Assembly (NCBI GenBank): GCA_012727545.1
Contig: JAAYHA010000187.1
Location: forward strand, 1 to 12,960
Reading direction: 5' to 3'
Length of the DNA stretch: 12,960 bases
DNA from: Synergistaceae bacterium
GTDB taxonomy: Bacteria > Synergistota > Synergistia > Synergistales > Synergistaceae
The notes below the pieces were generated by a model. It saw only the letters and a program-made list of their open reading frames with translations. It made no database searches and was not told the DNA's origin. The position numbers and the translations under genes were made by a program. This document shows positions 1 to 5,227 of the stretch, in pieces (the first letter of the stretch is position 1; every line of letters begins with the position of its first letter).

Positions 1-595
1 CGTTTTCCCTCATAAGCACAGCAAGCAGCTTGCGTAAGCGCTCAATAAGGTCAGAAATCTCCAGTAGGCTTTGTTTGTCTTCATGCTTGAAAAGGCTGTG
101 AGAAGCGACGATGTCGGCAAAAAGGTCAATATCACCGATATTTTCTGCCGAATGAGACACTTCGTCAGGCAGTTTAAGGTTTAGTTTCACATATGATTCA
201 AACTCAGAAAGCACAGCGCGTCGAAGGGCTTCTGCCTGATTTGTGTGTGCTGTGTTTGTCGATGGTATCTTTTCAAGCTCTGCCTCAAGAAAGCTGTCTC
301 CGGAAATGAAGTGTACAGCTCTGCATCTCCATCCTCCTTCAAGGACTGCCTTGATCGTGCCGTCAGGCATGCGCACTGTCTGGAGGACTTTGCAGAGAGT
401 CCCTGTTGAGTTGAGTTCATCCGGTTCAGGGTTTTCTGTCAGGGAATTTTTCTGAGCGGTGATGAAAACAAGGTGTCCCCTTGCGTTCGCCTCTTCAAGC
501 GCACGGACAGAACGCGGCCTCCCCACGAAGAGAGGTGCTATAACTCCGGGAAAGACTACCATATCCCTTACGGGAACAACGGGATGTATATGCAT
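1..595 (-). CDS. lon: Lon ATP-dependent protease, N-terminal part (3' end cut by window)
   Basis: This encodes the first ~198 residues of the cytoplasmic AAA+ protease Lon, which degrades misfolded and regulatory proteins. Only the N-terminal LON substrate-binding domain is visible; the AAA+ and Ser-Lys protease domains lie beyond base 1. The start MHIHPVVPVRDMVVFPGVIA carries the family hallmark P-V-R-D-x-V-x-F-P-G, followed by PLFVGRPRSVRALEEA. The visible end (ISDLIERLRKLLAVLMREN) is the helical segment that normally leads toward the coiled-coil region. The frame stays open to the window edge. The ATG at 595-593 follows the clpX stop after a single codon. An AGAGG lies 11 bases upstream inside the clpX end, so translation is probably coupled to clpX. 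Identity is certain from the N-domain and the clpX neighbour; integrity of the rest cannot be judged. Confidence 0.95.
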   Translation of the reverse strand, partial: MHIHPVVPVRDMVVFPGVIAPLFVGRPRSVRALEEANARGHLVFITAQKNSLTENPEPDELNSTGTLCKVLQTVRMPDGTIKAVLEGGWRCRAVHFISGDSFLEAELEKIPSTNTAHTNQAEALRRAVLSEFESYVKLNLKLPDEVSHSAENIGDIDLFADIVASHSLFKHEDKQSLLEISDLIERLRKLLAVLMREN

Positions 596-598
596 GGA

Positions 599-1918
599 TC
601 AGACAGCCTCTTTTTCGTCTTTGGAAGACTGAACAGGCTTCTCCAGCCCTTTTACTACATCCTTTGTCACAGTAAGTCTTTTGATGCCTGATGACTTGTC
701 AGGGAGTTCATACTGCATGTCAAGCATAAGGGATTCGAGGATCGTCCGCAGTCCTCTTGCGCCTGTATTCAGTTTTGCCCCTTTTTCCGCTATTGTATGT
801 ACAGCATCATCAGTAAAGACAAGATCAATCCCTTCAAGGGAGAAAAGCTTCTTATACTGCTTCAGCGGCGCATTTTTGGGTTCAAGCAGGATCCTTATCA
901 GGGCTTCTTCAGTAAGGGCTTCAAGGGCCACGAGAACAGGCAGTCTTCCTATAAACTCAGGTATGAACCCATAGGAGCGCAGGTCGTCCGGCTGGAGCTT
1001 CTTCAGCAGTTCATAAGAAGAATTCTGATTTAGGTTTTTGGTAAGGTCGCCGCCAAAGCCGAGAGACTTTTCACTTGTTCTTTTTGCGATCAGCTTCTCA
1101 AGTCCGTCAAATGCGCCTCCGCATATGAAGAGAATATTGCTAGTGTCCATGGGTATCATTTCCTGGCTTGGGTGTTTGCGTCCGCCTTTGGGCGGGATGT
1201 TGGCCACCGTGCCTTCGATTATCTTAAGCAGGGCCTGCTGAACTCCCTCACCGGAGACATCGCGTGTAATGGAGACTGATTCCGATTTTCTTGATATTTT
1301 GTCTATTTCATCAATGTAAATGATCCCCCGCTGTGCAGCGGTAATATCAAAATCAGCTGCCTGCAGAAGCCTTAACAGAATGTTTTCAACGTCCTCACCT
1401 ACATAACCGGCTTCGGTAAGAGTTGTTGCATCAGTCATTGCAAAGGGAACATTCAGCATCCTGGCCAGTGTCTGGGCAAGAAGGGTTTTCCCGCAGCCTG
1501 TAGGACCGACAAGGAGAACATTGCTCTTTGGCAATTCCACGTCGTCATCCTCGGTACAGATATTGGTTATCCGCTGATAATGGTTATAAACTGCCACAGA
1601 CAGTACCTTCTTGGCGTGATCCTGACCGATCACATACTGGTCGAGGAACTCCTTGATCTCCTTTGGTTTTGGCAGTTTTTCCAAAACAGGGACTGAAGTG
1701 TAATCGGGCTTTGCTTTGCTTATCGCATTATCCTTGAAAGAGGGGGCACCTTTTTCGTCCCTCAGTATGACATTGCAGAGCTGTATGCAGTCTGAGCATA
1801 TAAATGTATTGGCAGGACCGGCTATCAGCTTTGATACCTCGTCCTGACTCTTGCCGCAGAATGAGCATCTGGGCTTTCTGCGGTTATTGTTTTCTTTGTT
1901 TTGGCTTTTGTCGTACAA
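599..1918 (-). CDS. clpX: ClpX, ATP-dependent unfoldase subunit of ClpXP
   Basis: ClpX is a hexameric AAA+ unfoldase that recognises tagged or specific substrates in the cytoplasm and threads them into ClpP. The 439 residues match the usual length. An N-terminal zinc-binding domain has Cys18, Cys21, Cys41 and Cys44. Walker A GPTGCGKT is at 138-145, the pore loop GYVG at 171-174, Walker B IIYIDE at 199-204, the RKH substrate loop at 247-249 and sensor-2 GARGLR near the C-terminus. The ClpP-docking loop reads LGF (286-288) where IGF is more usual, a conservative change. The proposed start is TTG at 1918-1916, because a GAGGTG sits 7 bases upstream and no in-frame ATG lies nearby. The gene lies between clpP (101 bases upstream) and lon (3 bases downstream), the classical proteolysis cluster. 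Confidence 0.97.
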   Translation of the reverse strand: MYDKSQNKENNNRRKPRCSFCGKSQDEVSKLIAGPANTFICSDCIQLCNVILRDEKGAPSFKDNAISKAKPDYTSVPVLEKLPKPKEIKEFLDQYVIGQDHAKKVLSVAVYNHYQRITNICTEDDDVELPKSNVLLVGPTGCGKTLLAQTLARMLNVPFAMTDATTLTEAGYVGEDVENILLRLLQAADFDITAAQRGIIYIDEIDKISRKSESVSITRDVSGEGVQQALLKIIEGTVANIPPKGGRKHPSQEMIPMDTSNILFICGGAFDGLEKLIAKRTSEKSLGFGGDLTKNLNQNSSYELLKKLQPDDLRSYGFIPEFIGRLPVLVALEALTEEALIRILLEPKNAPLKQYKKLFSLEGIDLVFTDDAVHTIAEKGAKLNTGARGLRTILESLMLDMQYELPDKSSGIKRLTVTKDVVKGLEKPVQSSKDEKEAV

Positions 1919-1925
1919 GCGAATG

Positions 1926-1931
1926 CACCTC
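1926..1931 (-). promoter_or_regulatory. Ribosome binding site of clpX (GAGGTG)
   Basis: GAGGTG ends 7 bases before the TTG codon at 1918-1916. It is the only good Shine-Dalgarno match near the clpX 5' end and is the main reason for accepting a TTG start there. Confidence 0.7.
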
Positions 1932-1978
1932 GATCAAATTGAGCTTCCGGGTAAAGAGTAATTGTGTAGATTAGAATC

Positions 1979-2002
1979 AGGGGACTCCTGACGGAATCCC
2001 CT
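1979..2002 (-). terminator. Hairpin between clpP and clpX (weak terminator or processing stem)
   Basis: In minus-strand RNA, AGGGGATTCC pairs with GGAGTCCCCT around the loop GTCA: 10 pairs including one G-U wobble. On the plus strand that wobble becomes a C-A mismatch, so the structure fits minus-strand RNA. No U tract follows (GATTCTAATC comes next), so it is probably a partial attenuator or an mRNA-stabilising or cleavage stem rather than a full terminator. It starts 18 bases after the clpP stop. Confidence 0.45.
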
Positions 2003-2019
2003 AAAAATTGTTTATTTGG

Positions 2020-2604
2020 TTACCGTTTTTCGATTATTTTGTCGACGATGCCGTATTTCAGTGCTTCTTCCGGCGACATGAAGAAATCCCTTTCAGTATC
2101 CCGCTCTATCACTTCCAGGGGCTGTTTTGTATGCTTAGAAAGCAGATCGTTCATGCTTTTTCTTGTGAACAAAATCTCTTCAGCATGTATCTTGACATCT
2201 GAAGCCTGTCCCCTTGCTCCTCCGGAAGGCTGATGGATCATTATCCTCGCGTTCGGGAGAGCGATCCTTTTTCCTTCTGCACCTGCAGCAAGTAGGAATG
2301 CCCCCATGCTTGCCGCCAAGCCTGTACATATAGTGGAGACCTGGGGTTTGATATACTGCATGGTGTCATAGATAGCCATACCTGAGGTGATCACTCCTCC
2401 CGGACTGTTGATGTAAATAAAAACATCCTTCTCCGGGTCTTCGCTCTCAAGGAATAAAAGCTGAGCTACGACAAGGTTTGCTACATCATCGTTTATCTCG
2501 GAACCCAGGAAAATAATCCTGTCCTTCAAGAGCCTGCTGTAGATGTCGTAAGAACGCTCACCTCTCCCGGTCTGTTCTACAACCATCGGTATTAATTGTG
2601 ACAA
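2020..2604 (-). CDS. clpP: ClpP, ATP-dependent Clp protease proteolytic subunit
   Basis: ClpP is a cytoplasmic serine protease whose two stacked heptamers form the chamber that degrades proteins unfolded by ClpX or ClpA/C. The 194 residues match the family. The catalytic triad is visible: Ser99 in GLAASMGAF, His124 in IMIHQPSGG and Asp173 in ERDTERD. All are offset by two from mature E. coli numbering (97, 122, 171). The proposed start is TTG at 2604-2602, with AAAGGGAG 8 bases upstream. It gives the N-terminus MSQLIPMVVEQTGRGERSYD, which aligns with the usual LIPxVIEQ(T)xRGERxYD. The ATG six codons further in has no Shine-Dalgarno and would remove the conserved LIP segment that forms the axial loops. 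tig lies 40 bases upstream. Confidence 0.97.
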   Translation of the reverse strand: MSQLIPMVVEQTGRGERSYDIYSRLLKDRIIFLGSEINDDVANLVVAQLLFLESEDPEKDVFIYINSPGGVITSGMAIYDTMQYIKPQVSTICTGLAASMGAFLLAAGAEGKRIALPNARIMIHQPSGGARGQASDVKIHAEEILFTRKSMNDLLSKHTKQPLEVIERDTERDFFMSPEEALKYGIVDKIIEKR

Positions 2605-2612
2605 TTTATTCG

Positions 2613-2620
2613 CTCCCTTT
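2613..2620 (-). promoter_or_regulatory. Ribosome binding site of clpP (AAAGGGAG)
   Basis: AAAGGGAG lies 8 bases before the TTG at 2604-2602 and supports TTG over the internal ATG (codon 7), which has no purine-rich element at a suitable distance. Confidence 0.7.
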
Positions 2621-2644
2621 CTGATATTATTCGATTGGGAATAA

Positions 2645-4006
2645 TTATTTATTCTCAGTATCTTCTTTAGCTTCGGGCTTATTCTCTGCTGCTTCTTTGA
2701 CTTTTACCTTTGTTGTCAGGAAGTCCACCGTCTTACGGTTGCGGATCTTTTCAGCCATTTCAAAGAGCCTGTCCCTGTCCTCATAAATGTAATCATGGAG
2801 TTTTTTGGGATCTATGCGTGAACTGATCGCAATGCGGTGAATTTCGGCGTTCAGTTCCTCAGGAGTCCACTGAATGTCGTTGGCGTCTGCTAGTGCCTCA
2901 AGAACAAGGGCTCTCTTTACGACGACCTTGGCAGCTTCGTCAAGTTCCTTTTCATATTCCTCTTTGTCCATGCCGCTCTTTTCAAAGAACTCTTCCATTT
3001 CCATGCCGGAGTCCTTCTTGATCCTCTGCGCCTGGTCTGCTCTCATTGCCTGTTTCTGTCTTTCGATAAGGGTATCCGGAAGCTCTACTTCTGAAAGGTT
3101 GCAAAGCTTCTCCACGGCAGAATCCTTGAGGCTGTCCTGGCTGTGCTGCTCGGCCGCTGCTTTAAGCTGTGACATTACCTCTTCTTTGAACTCATCGGTC
3201 GTCTTATGCTTCGACTTTGTAATTTCAACGACTGTTTCGTCAGTAAGTTCAGGGGTAACTTTTTTCATGATGCCAAGTATCTCTATCTCGTAACGCATTT
3301 TTTTGCCGGCAAGTTCCTTGTTCTGGGGATCATCCTCAACTGAGAACTCCACTGTGGCTGTATCGCCGGGTTTTTTGCCCATGATTGAATCTACGACCTC
3401 AGGTCTCATGTTTTCCTGGCTGAGACCTATCTCTGTCTTCTGGTCGCTTTCAACGGGACTGGCATTGCCTTCCTGGTCAACTACAGAGGATGTATATTTT
3501 ACTGATACAAAATCTTCCTTCGTGATATCCCTTTCCTCGTAGGTAGGAACGATCTCGCTGTGAGCTTCGAGCAGACGGGTGATGTTCTCGTCTCTCATTT
3601 CTTCTGTAGGTGTGTATACAGTCTTCTCTGCTTCGATAGCCTCGATTTCAGGCAGGGTAACTTCCGGTGTGACTTCAAAAGTTACCTGCAGGGTGAAGGG
3701 TTCGCCTTCTTTGAGATCACCGGGTTCGAGCTTAGGTTCAGCTATCAGGCTGAGCTCATATTCTTCTATCATTTTATCTATGGCCTCGGGCACCATCTTT
3801 TCAAGTGTTTCAATGCAAATACCCTTCATGCCAAAATAGAGCTCTATCGTTTTTCGGGGAACGTGCCCTTTACGGAATCCTTTGATATTAGTCTTCTTAG
3901 AGAGATCCTTTATCGTCATTTCTATTGCCTTGTTGACCTGTTCGGCATCAAACTCGGCCTTTACAACGATAATATTTTTTTCCTGTGAAACTACTTCGGT
4001 CTTCAA
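2645..4006 (-). CDS. tig: Trigger factor, ribosome-associated chaperone
   Basis: Trigger factor binds ribosomal protein uL23 at the exit tunnel and shields nascent chains. The 453-residue product has the ribosome-docking signature GFRKGHVP at 43-50. A degenerate FKBP-type prolyl isomerase domain follows (about 155-250, including VKYTSSVVDQEG and ending in MRYEIEILGI). A long charged helical C-terminal chaperone domain completes it, with a Lys/Glu-rich tail. The start chosen is TTG at 4006-4004, giving MKTEVVSQEKNIIVVKAEF, which fits the family N-terminus and has AAAGGGGA 8 bases upstream. A GTG at 4063-4061 would add 19 residues unlike the family and would overlap the candidate promoter -10. 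It is probably the first gene of tig-clpP-clpX-lon. Confidence 0.94.
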   Translation of the reverse strand: MKTEVVSQEKNIIVVKAEFDAEQVNKAIEMTIKDLSKKTNIKGFRKGHVPRKTIELYFGMKGICIETLEKMVPEAIDKMIEEYELSLIAEPKLEPGDLKEGEPFTLQVTFEVTPEVTLPEIEAIEAEKTVYTPTEEMRDENITRLLEAHSEIVPTYEERDITKEDFVSVKYTSSVVDQEGNASPVESDQKTEIGLSQENMRPEVVDSIMGKKPGDTATVEFSVEDDPQNKELAGKKMRYEIEILGIMKKVTPELTDETVVEITKSKHKTTDEFKEEVMSQLKAAAEQHSQDSLKDSAVEKLCNLSEVELPDTLIERQKQAMRADQAQRIKKDSGMEMEEFFEKSGMDKEEYEKELDEAAKVVVKRALVLEALADANDIQWTPEELNAEIHRIAISSRIDPKKLHDYIYEDRDRLFEMAEKIRNRKTVDFLTTKVKVKEAAENKPEAKEDTENK

Positions 4007-4014
4007 TTCATACT

Positions 4015-4022
4015 TCCCCTTT
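4015..4022 (-). promoter_or_regulatory. Ribosome binding site of tig (AAAGGGGA)
   Basis: AAAGGGGA lies 8 bases before the TTG at 4006-4004. A closer ATG (4011-4009, other frame) opens only ATG AAT TGA, whose stop overlaps the TTG. The Shine-Dalgarno spacing suits the TTG better. Confidence 0.65.
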
Positions 4023-4053
4023 CGGTTTGCCTTTTGCTGACAATAACCGTAAT

Positions 4054-4082
4054 ATTTTATCACAGAGACATAGATGGCACAA
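4054..4082 (-). promoter_or_regulatory. Candidate housekeeping promoter of tig-clpP-clpX-lon
   Basis: On the minus strand TTGTGC (4082-4077) and TAAAAT (4059-4054) are separated by 17 bases. The -10 matches consensus at 5 of 6 positions and the -35 at 3 of 6. Transcription would begin near 4047 and give a leader of about 40 bases before the tig TTG. I saw no CIRCE element or CtsR box here. Confidence 0.45.
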
Positions 4083-4112
4083 CCGGATCAGGCTCGGCAT
4101 GCTTTCTAACAG

Positions 4113-4148
4113 CATAACACCTCCACATGTTTAAGTGAAGGTGTTATG
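4113..4148 (-). terminator. Hairpin between nitroreductase and tig, likely terminator without U tract
   Basis: A perfect 10-bp inverted repeat (CATAACACCT / AGGTGTTATG) is followed inward by one mismatch and three more pairs around an 8-base loop. It lies 37 bases past the nitroreductase stop and just upstream of the tig promoter, where a terminator is expected. Neither side has a real U tract, so it may act weakly, need Rho, or mark a 3' processing end. Strand is inferred from gene direction. Confidence 0.45.
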
Positions 4149-4185
4149 AGCGTTAAATAAATTACCTGAACGTTGATCAAAAATT

Positions 4186-4788
4186 TTATCTGTATGTTTT
4201 TACCCTCTCTTCAAGAGGCATTACTTCCTTTTCCCCCGGTTCGTCGACCGGCTTGCCAAATGGCATCTGTGCAAGCAGTTTCCATTTTTCAGGGATGTTC
4301 CATTCTTTTTTTACTGCGCTGTCGATCACCGGATTGTAATGCTGCAGCGATGCCCCAAGGCCCACTGCGGACAATGCTGTCCATATTACGAACTGGTGCA
4401 TCCCGGCTGAGTGATCGGACCAGATCGGAAAATTGTCCTTATAAAGGGGGAAGCTTTCCTGAAGCCCCTCAACGACCCTCATGTCTTCGAAGAAAAGAAT
4501 CGTGCCGTAACCGCTTTTAAACGCTCCGTCAACCTTTTCCTCTGTCTTTTTGAAGGCTCCCTCGGGAACAATTTTCTTAAGCTCTTCTTTGACTATCTCC
4601 CAAAGCCTGTCGCTTTGACCGTCAAAGAGAACTACGACCCTCGCGCTCTGTGAATTGAAAGCTGAAGGCGTATGTGTGACCGCCTCTCTGACGATCTCAA
4701 GGATCTTTTCTTCGCTGACGATCTTGTCTTTAGTAAGTCCATAATGAGTCCTTCTCGTTTTTACGGCTTCAAAAAACTTTTTTTCCAC
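4186..4788 (-). CDS. Nitroreductase family protein, FRM2-like
   Basis: This is a cytoplasmic FMN-dependent oxidoreductase of the nitroreductase superfamily, resembling the FRM2/HBN1-type subgroup. Natural substrates are poorly defined; nitroaromatic reduction and redox or lipid-linked stress roles have been proposed for the family. The 200 residues match that compact subgroup. The N-terminal FFEAVKTRRTHYGL supplies the Arg-Arg typical of FMN phosphate binding, and HTPSAFNSQSARVVVL (about 39-54) is the subgroup hallmark. The middle has TILFFEDM, and the C-terminal half has SAVGLGASLQHYNP and a QMPFGKPVDEP segment. The start is GTG at 4788-4786 with GGAGGG 6 bases upstream. It appears to be a single-gene unit, with a hairpin downstream and an AT-rich leader upstream. 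No redox residue is obviously missing; the substrate cannot be told. Confidence 0.88.
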   Translation of the reverse strand: MEKKFFEAVKTRRTHYGLTKDKIVSEEKILEIVREAVTHTPSAFNSQSARVVVLFDGQSDRLWEIVKEELKKIVPEGAFKKTEEKVDGAFKSGYGTILFFEDMRVVEGLQESFPLYKDNFPIWSDHSAGMHQFVIWTALSAVGLGASLQHYNPVIDSAVKKEWNIPEKWKLLAQMPFGKPVDEPGEKEVMPLEERVKTYR

Positions 4789-4876
4789 GCCTATCCCTCC
4801 CGGATAATTTTGCTGTGATGTGAAATTGCAGTATGAAACTGACGCTCATCTTTACATTTACCCTTATAAATATACC

Positions 4877-4904
4877 ATTATTAAAAAATTAAAACACTTG
4901 TAAA
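4877..4904 (-). promoter_or_regulatory. Candidate promoter of the nitroreductase gene
   Basis: On the minus strand TTTACA (4904-4899) and AATAAT (4882-4877) are spaced by 16 bases, each 5 of 6 to consensus. They would give a leader of about 80 bases. The whole stretch 4860-4970 is very AT-rich, so chance matches are likely. The rest of the 292-base gap between this gene and the tRNA holds only the two hairpins listed separately; I see no ORF in it. Confidence 0.35.
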
Positions 4905-4984
4905 TTTGCCTATTATAAAAATATGTTAGTTGCTAATTATAAAAAAATTAATTTGTTAACGTAACATTTTGGCCAGAGAACTAT

Positions 4985-5023
4985 AAAAACGGGCAGAGCC
5001 TCAGCTTCCAAAGCTGAGGCTCT
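4985..5023 (-). terminator. Second hairpin downstream of tRNA-Gly, resembling its anticodon arm
   Basis: A 13-bp perfect inverted repeat (AGAGCCTCAGCTT / AAGCTGAGGCTCT, 4995-5007 with 5011-5023) encloses three bases. On the minus strand it is followed by GCCCG and then TTTTT (4989-4985), so it can act as a backup terminator, though the U tract is five bases from the stem. It aligns without gaps to tRNA bases 5112-5136 at 21 of 25 positions, differing at the three anticodon bases and one stem base. Confidence 0.55.
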
Positions 5024-5038
5024 CAATATAATGGACAC

Positions 5039-5072
5039 AAAAAAAGGATCCCCCGGCAAAAGCAGGAGATCC
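5039..5072 (-). terminator. Rho-independent terminator of tRNA-Gly
   Basis: In minus-strand RNA, GGATCTCC pairs with GGGGATCC (8 pairs, one G-U) around a loop that can add two inner G-C pairs, directly followed by seven T. It starts 8 bases after the encoded CCA. The G-U pair would be a C-A mismatch on the other strand, which fixes the direction. Confidence 0.8.
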
Positions 5073-5080
5073 GTAATATC

Positions 5081-5156
5081 TGGAGCGGACAACGGGATTC
5101 GGACCCGCGACCCTCAGCTTGGGAAGCTGATGCTCTACCAACTGAGCTATGTCCGC
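5081..5156 (-). tRNA. tRNA-Gly, anticodon CCC
   Basis: A 76-base tRNA with encoded CCA. The acceptor GCGGACA pairs with TGTCCGC; the D stem is GCTC/GAGC with loop AGTTGGTA (G18-G19 present). The anticodon stem is TCAGC/GCTGA with loop TTCCCAA, giving anticodon CCC (codon GGG). The variable loop has 5 bases. The T stem is GCGGG/CCCGT with one G-U. The discriminator is U, as expected for bacterial tRNA-Gly. The T loop is TCCGAAT rather than the usual TTCRANY, so position 55 is C where U (pseudouridine) is nearly universal. Despite that, all stems are intact and a strong promoter and terminator flank it, so it is probably functional. Confidence 0.95.
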
Positions 5157-5177
5157 ATTGTCTGGTGAACGAGGGTT

Positions 5178-5206
5178 ATTATAGCTGTCACATTTTTATT
5201 TGGCAA
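5178..5206 (-). promoter_or_regulatory. Strong candidate promoter of tRNA-Gly
   Basis: On the minus strand TTGCCA (5206-5201, 5 of 6 to consensus) and a perfect TATAAT (5183-5178) are separated by 17 bases. The start would fall near 5171, about 15 bases before the mature tRNA 5' end. It lies in the 71-base gap between the channel gene and the tRNA, so the tRNA can be transcribed independently of the efflux operon. Confidence 0.75.
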
Positions 5207-5214
5207 CATGCCAA
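5200..5214. repeat. Short perfect inverted repeat over the tRNA promoter -35
   Basis: TTGGCA-ACA-TGCCAA is a 6-bp dyad with a 3-base centre, 13 bases past the channel-gene stop. It covers the -35 of the tRNA promoter. It has no U tract on either side, so it is a poor terminator. It may be an operator-like site, a 3' stem of the efflux mRNA, or chance. Confidence 0.35.
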
Positions 5215-5227
5215 GTTCCGATAAAGG

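Noticed and set aside
2584..2586. Internal ATG (codon 7) as the clpP start.
   Set aside because: No Shine-Dalgarno lies upstream, and it would delete the conserved LIP N-terminal segment.
3560..3988. Plus-strand ORF of 142 codons inside tig, and similar long plus-strand ORFs inside the pump and adaptor genes (for example 9516-9992 and 10198-10611).
   Set aside because: They lie antisense to well-conserved genes, look like no protein family, and have no supporting start signals; they are shadows of the real frames.
4007..4063. A 19-residue N-terminal extension of trigger factor starting at the GTG at 4063.
   Set aside because: The added residues do not resemble trigger factor N-termini, no good Shine-Dalgarno precedes the GTG, and the start would coincide with the promoter -10.
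4040..4110. CIRCE (HrcA) or CtsR heat-shock operator upstream of tig-clpP-clpX.
   Set aside because: Neither the TTAGCACTC/GAGTGCTAA repeat nor tandem GGTCAAA heptads are present.
4789..5080. A T-box riboswitch upstream of the nitroreductase, suggested by a hairpin with UGGA near a glycine tRNA.
   Set aside because: No specifier-loop architecture or conserved T-box motif (AGGGUGGNACCGCG-like) is present; the hairpin is better explained as a terminator with tRNA-arm similarity.
5200..5214. Sigma-54 promoter from TGGC...TTGC on the minus strand.
   Set aside because: The spacing between the GG and GC elements does not fit -24/-12, and a good sigma-70-type promoter occupies the site.
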